Made by a program: the position numbers and the translations under genes
The notes under the pieces: model-generated
The model's database searches: none
Seen by the model: the letters and a program-made list of their open reading frames with translations, nothing else
Told to the model about the DNA's origin: nothing
Origin: Cesiribacteraceae bacterium YIM B00369
Lineage (GTDB): Bacteria > Bacteroidota > Bacteroidia > Cytophagales > Cyclobacteriaceae
DNA length: 43,005 bases
Assembly (NCBI GenBank): GCA_017948555.1
Contig: JAFMYY010000022.1
Location: forward strand, 1-43,005
Direction of reading: 5' to 3'
Shown: in pieces, positions 1-8,445 of the stretch
Position numbering within the stretch: position 1 is the stretch's first letter
How the letters are laid out: each line of letters begins with the position of its first letter

Positions 1-53
1 TGTCCCGAACTTTCATTTACACAGTTTTATAAACGCTGCCTTTTAAATAGCCT

Positions 54-75
54 CCGGGGGTAACTCTACCCCCGG
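54..75. terminator. Stem-loop overlapping the stop codon of the GH105 gene
   Basis: A perfect 9-bp inverted repeat (CCGGGGGTA / TACCCCCGG) encloses a 4-nt loop, and the minus-strand hydrolase gene stops inside it. No clear T-tract follows on the minus strand, so it may be a weak terminator or an mRNA 3'-end stabiliser. I see no recognisable gene in bases 1-53. Confidence 0.4.
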
Positions 76-1340
76 GCAAGCAGCTTTTTTAACTTAATTA
101 TTTCAACTCCGGCATCAATTACTGAGCCAACACCATGTTTTTCATTAGGCCTGGCTGGCCGGGTGTAGTAGAAAACCAGGTCATTTCTTATTCCTGTACC
201 TACACAGATGGCATCAACCTGCCCGTCTTCAGCAATCATTTCTTTTTTAAGACCTTCCCAGCCGTTAATAGCCACAGAGGCAAAACGTTTATCGAGCCAG
301 CCTTCATTAATTGCTTTTGCTATTCCGTGCACAAACATGGCCGAACAGGATGTTTCAGCATAAGACTCCGGCTTATCCAGCAGCTGGTGCCACAAACCTT
401 TTTCGTCCTGGTAGCGGGACAGCCCTATCAGCTGTTTTTCAAGGTTTTTGATTATATCCCCGCGCTGCGGATGATCCTCAGGCAAATATTCCAGCAGGTG
501 AACCTGTGCCTCCACTACCCAGCCATTGCTTCTTCCCCAATGCGCAACACCATTTTTATCTGAATCGCTATAGTAGCAGTGGTAATAAAGCCCTTTATCT
601 TCAAGCCAGAGGTATTTATCAAAATTAAGCACCTGCCTTACTGCATCATCAAAATATTTACGATCACCTGTTAAAGCTCCCATTCTTGCCAGGAAAGGAA
701 CACTCATATATAAATCATCTGCCCATAAAGTCATTTTCTGAGGAAAAGTCCTCACCAGAGTTTTATCATCCAGCCGCTCCTGCCTTTCTGTAATGTGCCT
801 GGCTGTATTATCAATATATTCTTTGTATTCCTTCTTTTTCACCTTCCCGTAAACCTCAATAATACTGGCCCCCATTGCACCACAGTCATCAAGCTCCTCC
901 ATTGTCCAGAGCTGACCAAAGGGGTATTGGTGGTGCCTGCGGTCTCCCTTAAAGCGCTTCTGAAAAAATTTATAATTGTTGAAGCCAAAGGCTACATGAT
1001 TAGCAGCAAAATCGAAATACTTTTTCTCTCCAAGGAAGTCAGAAAGATTAATCATAGCCATGTTCACCACTCCGTTAGTATAATGCCATTCACCATACTT
1101 GCTCCTGAACTTTACTTCCACATTTTTCGGGATATCCGCAACAGAAGCATAAATTTTCTGATCTTCCTCCCCCTCAAATTCAAAGGAAGCTTCCTTTAAA
1201 ATATAATCTGCCACTTTGCGGACTACTCTTTCATCCTCCTCCACACCATCCTGGGCTTTAAGCGGAAAGGCAGCAACCAAAAGGAGTAGAACAGCAGGGA
1301 TTATGCTGTTTATATTGTAGTTGATTCCGGTTATTTTCAT
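66..1340 (-). CDS. Secreted GH105/GH88-family unsaturated uronyl (rhamnogalacturonyl) hydrolase
   Basis: The 424-residue protein is predicted to remove the 4,5-unsaturated uronic acid left at the non-reducing end of oligosaccharides by polysaccharide lyases, as YteR/YesR do for rhamnogalacturonan. An N-terminal signal peptide (about residues 1-29, hydrophobic core then PLKA-Q) points to the periplasm or cell surface. Family-like motifs of the alpha/alpha-barrel are DDCGAMG near 151, WADDLYM near 206 (the likely catalytic Asp region) and HWGRSNGW near 267. These enzymes do not hydrolyse the bond directly but hydrate the double bond of the substrate. Length fits the family. No SusC/SusD or lyase gene is visible, although the window edge cuts off what lies downstream. 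The exact substrate (pectin, ulvan or a glycosaminoglycan fragment) cannot be told from sequence alone. Confidence 0.85.
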   Translation of the reverse strand: MKITGINYNINSIIPAVLLLLVAAFPLKAQDGVEEDERVVRKVADYILKEASFEFEGEEDQKIYASVADIPKNVEVKFRSKYGEWHYTNGVVNMAMINLSDFLGEKKYFDFAANHVAFGFNNYKFFQKRFKGDRRHHQYPFGQLWTMEELDDCGAMGASIIEVYGKVKKKEYKEYIDNTARHITERQERLDDKTLVRTFPQKMTLWADDLYMSVPFLARMGALTGDRKYFDDAVRQVLNFDKYLWLEDKGLYYHCYYSDSDKNGVAHWGRSNGWVVEAQVHLLEYLPEDHPQRGDIIKNLEKQLIGLSRYQDEKGLWHQLLDKPESYAETSCSAMFVHGIAKAINEGWLDKRFASVAINGWEGLKKEMIAEDGQVDAICVGTGIRNDLVFYYTRPARPNEKHGVGSVIDAGVEIIKLKKLLARG

Positions 1341-1604
1341 TTTTACTGAATTTAAAAATAAGACACATCAAACGATTGAAAACAATGTATTAAAACATAT
1401 CCGGAAAGCTGTCCTGTACTTCCCTGCCACTGAAATATAAAAAAGCAGGAGAAGGCGGAGAAAAAAACTGCAGGATTTTGAGCGGGGAAAAAGCAAGTGG
1501 TTTTAAACCGGCAAGCGCAATCACATGAATAAAAAGGAAAGGCAAAACGGACGGAATATTCCTAACTTAACTGGCTGAATGAAGTTGAAGTTATAAAAAG
1601 ACTT

Positions 1605-2096
1605 ATGCACCTTTTAGTATCCCATTTGTTTATCCTGGCCCTTTCTCTGGCAGCTGCCTGCGGTGCAGGAAACAACAAAAACAAGCAGGATAAGCTTTCC
1701 CCTGAGGATAGCATCCGAAATTCAGGCCAGTCCACCAGCACTAAAACCAGCACAATAAAACGGGGCGGCACCGAAGCTGCAGAGCCGGATACCCTGTACC
1801 GGATTTCAGGCACGGAGCCTTTCTGGAGCTTTACAGTGGCTAAACCACAAATGATATTTACTTCAATGGAGGGAGATACTCTTTTCTTTCCCTGGCAGGA
1901 GCCCCGGCAGGCATCTGCACGACCGAATGAGTACCTGCAGGTTTATGAGCTGGGAAATGAGCAAGAGCTGATTTTGAAACAGGCCGGCCAGTGCCCCTGC
2001 TCCGATGGCATGAGCAACAAAGAATACCCTTATATGGCCATACTTATCCTGGAAAATAAGGTTTTGGAGGGATGCGGGCGCATCCCTCCTCAATAA
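1605..2096 (+). CDS. Small lipoprotein with a COG3650/META-like domain
   Basis: The 163-residue protein starts with a lipoprotein signal (hydrophobic stretch ending LAAAC, Cys19 as the lipidated residue), followed by a Ser/Thr/Lys-rich linker to about residue 65. The C-terminal domain carries GTEPFWSF near the start and CSDGMSNKEYPY plus LEGCGR near the end. This pattern is seen in uncharacterised COG3650-type membrane or lipoproteins, often found near META/heat-shock HslJ-type domains. The conserved cysteines could form a disulfide outside the cytoplasm. Function is unknown. The gene ends exactly where the convergent DUF4259 gene ends. The domain assignment is from remembered motif similarity. 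Confidence 0.7.
   Translation: MHLLVSHLFILALSLAAACGAGNNKNKQDKLSPEDSIRNSGQSTSTKTSTIKRGGTEAAEPDTLYRISGTEPFWSFTVAKPQMIFTSMEGDTLFFPWQEPRQASARPNEYLQVYELGNEQELILKQAGQCPCSDGMSNKEYPYMAILILENKVLEGCGRIPPQ
2066..2089. terminator. Stem-loop at the convergent gene junction
   Basis: An 11-bp perfect inverted repeat (GGAGGGATGCG / CGCATCCCTCC, 2-nt spacer) lies at the very end of the lipoprotein coding sequence, a few bases before both convergent stop codons. Neither strand has a strong T-tract after it. It probably acts as a shared 3'-end structure, but terminator function is uncertain. Confidence 0.4.
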
Positions 2097-2498
2097 TTAA
2101 CTTAAACGGGTAACCAGGTTTTTTAATGTGGATCGCCATTCGGCGGTTTCATTACTTTCATCCCAAAGCTCCATCAGTTCCGAATCGCCACTAATCACTG
2201 TAATTACACTTTTTGCTTTTTGCTTCAGCTCTTCCAGCTCATCCTCATCCACATCAACTGCCTGAGCAACAGGAAGTGCTTCTTTGTCAAAATCCGGTGC
2301 CGGCTTACCATTCCACACCGCCACCACCTCTGCTGCAGCCAGAGCTTCCTGGCACAGATCTGCTTCGGGGCTGCTGGTATTTTCCAGTAACTCATCCAGC
2401 GTACCTTCCACAAATCCGGAGGTTTTTATTTCCTGCCATTCAAACAACCAGTCGGCTGCTGCATCATTCTCGAGGTTTCCATATCCCCAGGTTCCCAT
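2097..2498 (-). CDS. DUF4259 domain protein
   Basis: The 133-residue protein begins MGTWGYGNLENDAAADW, the hallmark start of the DUF4259 family (MGTWG, then a D/N-rich AADW). It is acidic, has no signal peptide or membrane segment, and is probably cytoplasmic. Members are scattered through bacteria, and I know of no established function. Its stop codon is immediately adjacent to the stop of the convergent lipoprotein gene (zero intergenic bases). The ATG at its 5' end is the only sensible start because the family motif begins at residue 1. Confidence 0.8.
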   Translation of the reverse strand: MGTWGYGNLENDAAADWLFEWQEIKTSGFVEGTLDELLENTSSPEADLCQEALAAAEVVAVWNGKPAPDFDKEALPVAQAVDVDEDELEELKQKAKSVITVISGDSELMELWDESNETAEWRSTLKNLVTRLS

Positions 2499-2604
2499 AA
2501 ATTCTATTTTTGTTTAAAAATTTTAACTTCTAAGTAAAGCTACGGAGCAACTCCTCATGGGGTTGACCCGCCACAAAGCGGCAAGTTATGAAAAATCTTT
2601 TATC

Positions 2605-2635
2605 TTTAAATTTCGCCCTGTCAAAATTACCTTTG
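2605..2635 (+). promoter_or_regulatory. Predicted Bacteroidota-type promoter for sbcD
   Basis: TTTA at 2605-2608, a 19-bp spacer and TACCTTTG at 2628-2635 match the Bacteroidota sigma-70-type consensus TTTG-N19-TAnnTTTG with one mismatch. It lies about 55 bp upstream of the sbcD ATG. Confidence 0.6.
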
Positions 2636-2689
2636 TATCTTCGTTACTGAAAGTCTGAAAATTCAGGAACCACTGATAATCAAATTTAT

Positions 2690-3913
2690 ATGAAAATTCT
2701 CCATACTGCCGACTGGCACCTGGGAAAGAGGCTGAACGAATTCAGCAGAATTGAGGAGCAACGTGAGGTGATGGACGAAATCTGCACCATTGCAGAGCAG
2801 GAAAATGTGGATGCCATTCTTATTGCCGGCGACCTCTACGACACCTTTAACCCTGCCAATGAGGCTACGGAGCTTTTCTATAAAACAGTACACAAATTAT
2901 CTGCCGGAGGCAAAAGGGCGGTAATTGGCATCGCCGGCAACCACGATTCTCCCGACAGGATAGAGGCGCCGGACCCTCTTGCCCGCGCCTGTGGTATTAT
3001 TCTCTCCGGCCGCCCAAAAAGTATTGTAAAAGAATGCTGTCTTGAAACAGGGCTGGAAGTGCTCCGGAGCGAACCCGGTTTTGTGGAAATAAAGCTCCCC
3101 AACCACTCCTACCCTCTGCGCCTGCTCCTTACCCCTTACGCCAGCGAAGTTACCCTGAAGCAGCATTTAGGAGAGGAAGACAAGGAAGAAGAGCTCCGCA
3201 AAACTCTGGAGCACCACTGGCAGGACCTGGCCGACCGCTACTGCGACGAAAAGGGAGTAAATATGCTGATGGCTCATTTATATGTAATGGAAAAAGGCGG
3301 CCCTGCTCCGGAAGAAGATGCTGAAGGCGAAAAACCTATACTCCACATGGGGGGCGCCCAGGCTATTTATACCGAAAACATCCCTCATCAGATGCAATAC
3401 ACAGCCCTTGGCCACCTCCACCGCTACCAGGTGGTAAGCAAAAAGCCCTGTCCGGTAGTGTACAGCAGCAGCCCCCTGCCATACAGCTTCAGCGAGGCAA
3501 ACCAGCCAAAGTTTGTAATGGTGGTGGAGGCAGAGCCGGGGCAACCAGTAAGCTATACCCCGGTGCGCCTCCAAAAAGGCCGTAGCCTGGTCCGGAAGGA
3601 ATTCAGCCGCATAGAAGAAGCGCTGCAGTGGCTGCAGGAAAACCCCGATACCTTTATAGAGCTTACCCTTGTAAGCGATACTTATATTGATGCCCCAACA
3701 AAAAAAGCGCTGCTCAGGGCCCACGATGGCATTGTAAGTATTATTCCTAAAATTACAGGCGAAGAAAAAATGGAGAAAAGCACAGCTAAAAGGATTAACC
3801 TCCAGCAAAGCCGTGAGGCCCTTTTCCGCGACTATTTTATGCAGCGCAAAGGACAGGAACCAAACGAAGACCTGCTGGCCCTGTTCCGGGAAGTAGTGGT
3901 GAGCAGCGAATAA
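2690..3913 (+). CDS. sbcD: Exonuclease SbcD, Mre11-type nuclease subunit
   Basis: The 407-residue protein is the nuclease half of SbcCD, which opens hairpins and trims protein-blocked double-strand DNA ends. The calcineurin-like metallophosphoesterase motifs are complete: DWH (Asp8, His10), GDLYD (Asp48), GNHD (Asn84, His85), a His near 196 (MAHLY) and GHLH (His242, His244), which together bind two Mn ions. A C-terminal capping and SbcC-binding region follows from about residue 270. Length is normal for SbcD. The partner sbcC lies 168 bp downstream on the same strand. That gap is unusually large for this pair and contains a nested inverted repeat. A promoter-like sequence precedes the gene. 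Confidence 0.96.
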   Translation: MKILHTADWHLGKRLNEFSRIEEQREVMDEICTIAEQENVDAILIAGDLYDTFNPANEATELFYKTVHKLSAGGKRAVIGIAGNHDSPDRIEAPDPLARACGIILSGRPKSIVKECCLETGLEVLRSEPGFVEIKLPNHSYPLRLLLTPYASEVTLKQHLGEEDKEEELRKTLEHHWQDLADRYCDEKGVNMLMAHLYVMEKGGPAPEEDAEGEKPILHMGGAQAIYTENIPHQMQYTALGHLHRYQVVSKKPCPVVYSSSPLPYSFSEANQPKFVMVVEAEPGQPVSYTPVRLQKGRSLVRKEFSRIEEALQWLQENPDTFIELTLVSDTYIDAPTKKALLRAHDGIVSIIPKITGEEKMEKSTAKRINLQQSREALFRDYFMQRKGQEPNEDLLALFREVVVSSE

Positions 3914-3922
3914 ATTAATTTT

Positions 3923-4033
3923 GAATGAGTGAATGATAGAATGACGGAATAAAAAGAGAAGGGAGCAGATATCTCAGACATGTCTTATTACTCCCTGATT
4001 CTATCATTCTATTATTCATTCATTCTATCATTC
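3923..4033. repeat. Nested inverted repeat between sbcD and sbcC
   Basis: The 12-mer gaatgatagaat (3931-3942) has two inverted copies, attctatcattc, at 3998-4009 and 4022-4033. The second pairing extends to 14 bp (3931-3944 with 4020-4033). An inner gggag (3961-3965) / ctccc (3991-3995) pair lies inside. The whole forms a roughly 110-bp imperfect palindrome that could fold as a long hairpin in RNA, or extrude as a cruciform. It encodes no protein. It may be a small dispersed repeat element or an RNA structure that sets the sbcD to sbcC expression ratio. Confidence 0.75.
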
Positions 4034-4081
4034 CTTAATCTATCTCCTGAATCAGTACCCATTTAAAATAACCTGTTAAAA

Positions 4082-7000
4082 ATGATTCCCCTTTCCCTCA
4101 GTATTGAAGGCCTTTATTCCTATAGAGAAAAGCAGATAATTGACTTTGAAAAACTGACTTCGAATGGTTTATTCGGGATTTTTGGCGAGGTAGGAAGTGG
4201 CAAATCTTCCATACTGGAGGCAATGATGTTCGTGCTCTTCGATGACACCGAGCGCCTGAACAAAAGTGGCGATGAACGCTACTACAATATGCTCAACCTG
4301 CAGAGCAGCCGCTTTTGCATTGACTTTACCTTTTTAGCAGGAAAAGGAAATAAAGAAAAGTACCGCTTTGCCTGCACCGCTAAGCGAAACTCAAATCCGG
4401 AAAAGTTTGAAGATGTAAAAATAAGCAAAAATGACCGGCAGCATTATAAGTGGGATGGCGTCCAGTGGATGCCGCTCGAAGGGGTAAAAGATGCTACTGA
4501 TATCCTGGGCATGGACTACAGGAACTTCATGCAGACCGTTATTATTCCGCAGGGCAAATTCAGGGAATTTGTGGACCAGACGAGCGGCGACCGCACAAAA
4601 ATGCTCAAAGAGCTTTTCAGGCTGCATAGCTTCGACCTTGGCCCCAATACTGGTAAACTGCAGAAAGAAACGGATTTGAAGATACAGCACGTACAGGGCC
4701 AGCTGGAATCGCTTGGCGAGTGCAAGCCTGAGGTGGTGCAGGAGCTAAAGGAGGAAATTAAAACACTGGAAGAATCAATTGCTGAACTGGGCAAAAAAAT
4801 TGAGGAGGAAAAAAAATCGGAGGGGGAATGGAAGAGCCTGCAGCAACTGCATGAACAGCTTAGCGACTGCCGGAATCAGTTAAAAAAGCTGGAAAATGAA
4901 AAACCTCTCTGGGACGAGCGGGCTCAGCGGTTAAAAACTTATTCCGATGCATACACCCACTTCTATGAAAAACTCCGTCAGCAACATACCCTTAATAAGG
5001 AACTTAAAGATAAGCAGGAACAGAGCACTCAGCTACAGGAACAGCTAAGCAACAGCCGGAAACAACAGCAGCAGGCCAAAGAAAATTTTGAGCAGGCAAA
5101 AAAAGAGTATGAGCAAAAGGAGCAGGTTCAGCGAAAGATCGACGACCTGGAGCGCATAATCCGGATAAAAGGAACGGAAGAAAAGCTGAACAGCAGCAGG
5201 GAGCACCACCAGCAACTGGAGGCCGGCTGCAGGAAAGACGAAAAAGAAAGCCTGGAAGCGAAGGAGACCTGGCAAAAGCTGGAGGAACGTATTCATAAAC
5301 TGGAAAGCAGCCTTTCAGATATTTCCCGCCTGAGCGAGGCTTACCAGTGGCTGCAGAAGAAGGAAGATGTGCTTTCTCATCTGCAGAACGGCGAAAATAA
5401 TCTGGCCGAAAAAAAGGAGGAGCTTGCGGAAACCCTTGAACAAAGAAAGACGCTGCTGCAGGACCTGCCTGAGCTGCTGCCACTTAATGACTGGCAGGAG
5501 ATTTTTAATGCCATTGATGAAAAAAGGAAAAAACAGGCAGAAGAGGAAACTGCCGGACACAAAAAGCTCCGCGAGCTTCATGTACAGCAAAAGCTGACTG
5601 AATATGCCGACAGCCTGCAGGATGGCCAGCCATGCCCGCTTTGCGGCGCTACAGAGCACCCGGAAATTGCGGTAAGTGCTCATGTTGAGCAGGCATGCCG
5701 GGAGCAGGAAGAGAAAATTAAGGCCGTTAAGCAACAGCAGGAACAGCTAAGCGAGCTGCTGGCATCGCTGAAGGAGCTGCAGGCAGAGCAGCGGCATATA
5801 GAGCAAAACCTGAACCAGCAACAAAAGCAGGTGCAGGAGCAGCAACAACAATTGCAGGAGCATGAAAAAGCCTTTGCCTGGCCGGAGCACCGCAGTACTG
5901 AAAAAGCAGAGCTCCACCGAATGATTTTGAAAACCAGGGAGGCGCATACTCAGATAAAAGCTTTCAGAGTGCAGCTGGCCGGTGAGAAAAAAGCAGCAGA
6001 GGAAAAAGCAGCTCAATACGAAGCACGGTGTAAAGAGCTGCAGCAGGTGGAGCGGCAGCTTAGCGAACAGGAGGGAATTTTAAAAACGCAAAAAGAAGCC
6101 CTGCATGCCGACAACCACAGCTGGCTGAAACATGATATGCAGTTGCTGCAGGAGAGCCTGAAAAAAGGGCAAACAAAGCTGCAGCAGATTACCCAAACCT
6201 TTGAAAGCACTCAGCAGCAGCTTAATAAGCTGAATGAAAGTACCAGCGCCCTGCAGGCACGCCACGAAACTACCCTGCAAACAATTGCCGAACTGCAGAA
6301 AAAACAAGAGGACCAGGCAGAAGAAATAGCGGCACTTTGCCGCGAAAAAGGATTTGAGGGAACAGATAAGATAAGGGAGATACTGTCCCTGCGGCTGAAT
6401 ACAGAGGACGAAGAAAGGCAGATTACCCAATACCGCCAGAACCTGCACAGCACCCGCGAAAAGCTCCTGAGCCTGGAACAACAGACCGGAGGGCGTGAAT
6501 ATAAGCAGGAGGGACACCAAAAACTGCTGCTAAGCATTAAGGAGAATGAACAGCAGTGTGAGGAGAAGAAAAACCGGAAATCGAAGCTGGAGCACCGGAA
6601 GGCGGAACTGGAAAGCAAAATGACCAAAAGCCTGGCCTTACAGAAAGAGCTGGAAGCACTGGAACTCCGCCGCGAAAACCTCAAGGAACTGGCCGGCCTG
6701 TTCCGCGGCAGCGGCTTTGTGGATTATGTATCGACCATACACCTGCAGGAACTTTGCCGCGTGGCCAATGAGCGCTTTTTTAAGCTCACCCGCAACAATT
6801 TAAGCCTGGAGCTCAATGAGCAGAATAACTTTATCGTGCGCGATTACCTGAATGGCGGCCGCACCCGCCTGCTCAAAACCCTCAGCGGTGGTCAGACTTT
6901 CCAGGCTGCCCTGTGCCTTGCCCTCGCCATGGCCGAAAATATTAAAAGCCTCAATGAGGCAGACCAAAGCTTCTTCTTCCTGGACGAAGGCTTCGGTGCC

Positions 7001-7174
7001 CTCGATAAGGAAAGCCTGCGCATTGTATTCGATACTCTTAAAAGCCTCCGGCAGGAGAATCGCATTGTAGGAGTAATTTCTCACGTGGAAGATCTCCAGC
7101 AGGAAATTGAAGTTTACCTGAAGGTGGAAAACGACTCCGAAAAAGGCAGCCTTGTCAATTGCAGCTGGGAGTAA
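4082..7174 (+). CDS. sbcC: Exonuclease SbcC, Rad50-type SMC-like ATPase subunit
   Basis: The 1030-residue protein is the ATPase and DNA-tethering half of SbcCD. The N-terminal ABC half has the Walker A motif GEVGSGKS (35-42). Two very long Gln/Glu/Lys-rich coiled-coil arms (about 180-505 and 540-880) flank a zinc hook, CPLC at 518-521, through which two SbcC arms dimerise. The C-terminal half has the ABC signature LSGGQ (from 934) and Walker B FFFLDEG (964-970). It controls DNA access to the SbcD nuclease. Length is typical for bacterial SbcC. The gene follows sbcD on the same strand, so a shared transcript is likely. The coiled-coil coding sequence produces many long spurious reading frames on the opposite strand. 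Confidence 0.96.
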   Translation: MIPLSLSIEGLYSYREKQIIDFEKLTSNGLFGIFGEVGSGKSSILEAMMFVLFDDTERLNKSGDERYYNMLNLQSSRFCIDFTFLAGKGNKEKYRFACTAKRNSNPEKFEDVKISKNDRQHYKWDGVQWMPLEGVKDATDILGMDYRNFMQTVIIPQGKFREFVDQTSGDRTKMLKELFRLHSFDLGPNTGKLQKETDLKIQHVQGQLESLGECKPEVVQELKEEIKTLEESIAELGKKIEEEKKSEGEWKSLQQLHEQLSDCRNQLKKLENEKPLWDERAQRLKTYSDAYTHFYEKLRQQHTLNKELKDKQEQSTQLQEQLSNSRKQQQQAKENFEQAKKEYEQKEQVQRKIDDLERIIRIKGTEEKLNSSREHHQQLEAGCRKDEKESLEAKETWQKLEERIHKLESSLSDISRLSEAYQWLQKKEDVLSHLQNGENNLAEKKEELAETLEQRKTLLQDLPELLPLNDWQEIFNAIDEKRKKQAEEETAGHKKLRELHVQQKLTEYADSLQDGQPCPLCGATEHPEIAVSAHVEQACREQEEKIKAVKQQQEQLSELLASLKELQAEQRHIEQNLNQQQKQVQEQQQQLQEHEKAFAWPEHRSTEKAELHRMILKTREAHTQIKAFRVQLAGEKKAAEEKAAQYEARCKELQQVERQLSEQEGILKTQKEALHADNHSWLKHDMQLLQESLKKGQTKLQQITQTFESTQQQLNKLNESTSALQARHETTLQTIAELQKKQEDQAEEIAALCREKGFEGTDKIREILSLRLNTEDEERQITQYRQNLHSTREKLLSLEQQTGGREYKQEGHQKLLLSIKENEQQCEEKKNRKSKLEHRKAELESKMTKSLALQKELEALELRRENLKELAGLFRGSGFVDYVSTIHLQELCRVANERFFKLTRNNLSLELNEQNNFIVRDYLNGGRTRLLKTLSGGQTFQAALCLALAMAENIKSLNEADQSFFFLDEGFGALDKESLRIVFDTLKSLRQENRIVGVISHVEDLQQEIEVYLKVENDSEKGSLVNCSWE

Positions 7175-7233
7175 GATAAAGTGAGGCAACAGACCTGAGT
7201 AGTAAAAAACTGCCGGATGGAAACAGGGTTAAG

Positions 7234-7241
7234 TATATTTG
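7234..7241 (+). promoter_or_regulatory. Possible -7 element for the cupin gene
   Basis: TATATTTG matches TAnnTTTG. The expected -33 TTTG is not evident 19-21 bp upstream. If real, transcription would start only about 15 bases before the ATG at 7260, and an upstream TTG at 7239 would lie inside the promoter. Confidence 0.3.
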
Positions 7242-7259
7242 AACACAAACGAAAAGATA

Positions 7260-7757
7260 ATGACCGCTGAACATTATATCAAAAATCTATACTTAGAACC
7301 TCATCCTGAAGGAGGATTTTATAAGGAAAACTACCGCTCAGCTGAGGCAATACCTGCAAATGGTTTGCCTGATAGGTTTGCAGGTGCCCGTAGTTTCTCC
7401 ACAGCAATTTACTACCTGCTGCAGGCCGGTGATTTCTCTGCTTTTCACAGGATAAAAAGCGATGAATGCTGGCACTTTTATGCAGGTGGCACTCTCCTTG
7501 TACATGTAATGGAAGAAAACGGGCAATACTACTGCATCAGGCTGGGGAATTCCATGGAAGCAAATGAAACCTTCCAGTATGTGGTACCTGCAGGTGCCTG
7601 GTTTGCTTCCGAACCTGCTCCGGAAACCAGCTTCTCACTGGCAGGATGCACAGTAGCTCCCGGCTTTGATTTTGAAGATTTTGAGATGGCAGAAAAAAAG
7701 ATGCTCACAAGACAATTCCCACAGCATAGCACCATTATCGACAGGCTTTGCAGGTAA
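7260..7757 (+). CDS. Cupin_5 (DUF985) family protein
   Basis: The 165-residue protein is a small beta-barrel cupin of the DUF985 family. Family-typical segments are LEPHPEGGFYKENYRS near the N-terminus, FHRIKSDECWHFYAGG in the middle, VPAGAWFASEP, and LAGCTVAPGFDFEDFEMA near the end. The His and Glu residues in these segments line the usual cupin pocket and may hold a metal or a sugar-like ligand, but the substrate of the family is not established. The ATG at 7260 is preferred over an in-frame TTG at 7239, because the homologous region starts right after it and a promoter-like box covers the TTG. It is a single-gene unit, not obviously linked to its neighbours. Confidence 0.85.
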   Translation: MTAEHYIKNLYLEPHPEGGFYKENYRSAEAIPANGLPDRFAGARSFSTAIYYLLQAGDFSAFHRIKSDECWHFYAGGTLLVHVMEENGQYYCIRLGNSMEANETFQYVVPAGAWFASEPAPETSFSLAGCTVAPGFDFEDFEMAEKKMLTRQFPQHSTIIDRLCR

Positions 7758-7817
7758 AAGCCTGCACCATGGCATCAATACTACATAAAAAGATTTTGCA
7801 TCCCCGAAACCTGAATT

Positions 7818-8345
7818 TTAATTCTCCTTTTCCAGGATGTATTTTGCATTTTGTACTTCATAACAGGCCTGCATCAGGAGTTTAAAGTTACCACCCTGCA
7901 AAGCCTCCACCAGAGCTTCCATTTCCGGCACATATTTACGGGCAAAACCTTTATCGTTTCTAATAATATCCCGTGTATTATCAATTACATCGGCCAGTTT
8001 GATGGTTTTGGCTTCGGGACTCATTTTTGCCTGCCGGGCTGTTTCCTTCTTTTTCCTGCTTTTCCTGTTAAGCCCGGGATAATCTTCCTTCATGAACTCA
8101 TCCGTCAGTTCGTGAACAAGTCCGGCCACTCCGGCACCAAACCGCTGCTCAATCTCCTCCCTGGTAACAGGCGTATCTTCGACCACATCGTGCAGGTATG
8201 CGGCACAAATCATGGCTTCAGTATGAGGAACAGTCCTCACCAGCTCAGCCACTCTTTTCGGATGCTCTATATAAGGCTCAAATGTATATTTTCTCTTCTG
8301 CTCACCATGTGCTTTTGTAGCAAATTCAAGTGCTTCCTTTTCCAT
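7818..8345 (-). CDS. Stand-alone HD-domain (p)ppGpp hydrolase, MESH1-like small alarmone hydrolase
   Basis: The 175-residue protein matches the HD hydrolase domain of RelA/SpoT proteins without a synthetase, TGS or ACT domain. Key residues are YIEHP (His28), the HD pair in LHDVVEDT (His52, Asp53, then Glu56-Asp57) and KLADVIDN (Asp119, Asn123). These are the Mn-binding and nucleotide-binding residues in SpoT and human MESH1. It would remove pyrophosphate from ppGpp, or possibly act on NADPH as MESH1 does. It sits alone between two unrelated convergent or divergent units. A full-length RelA/SpoT is probably encoded elsewhere. Activity is inferred from motif conservation only. Confidence 0.85.
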   Translation of the reverse strand: MEKEALEFATKAHGEQKRKYTFEPYIEHPKRVAELVRTVPHTEAMICAAYLHDVVEDTPVTREEIEQRFGAGVAGLVHELTDEFMKEDYPGLNRKSRKKKETARQAKMSPEAKTIKLADVIDNTRDIIRNDKGFARKYVPEMEALVEALQGGNFKLLMQACYEVQNAKYILEKEN

Positions 8346-8445
8346 ATAAACTGCTATTTTTTATATAACAAAGAAAGCCCCTGTTTGTCTGATTTCAGCA
8401 GGTAAAAGCCACCAGGCCATTTACCTGACTGCCACAAAAGCGCTG

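Noticed and set aside
3923..4033. Repeats between sbcD and sbcC as an IS or CRISPR remnant
   Set aside because: There is no transposase or cas gene, no target-site duplication, and the copies are mixed inverted rather than regularly spaced.
5004..5483. Open frames on the minus strand inside sbcC
   Set aside because: They arise from the Gln/Lys-rich coiled-coil codons of sbcC and have low-complexity, Cys/Phe/Leu-rich translations without family features.
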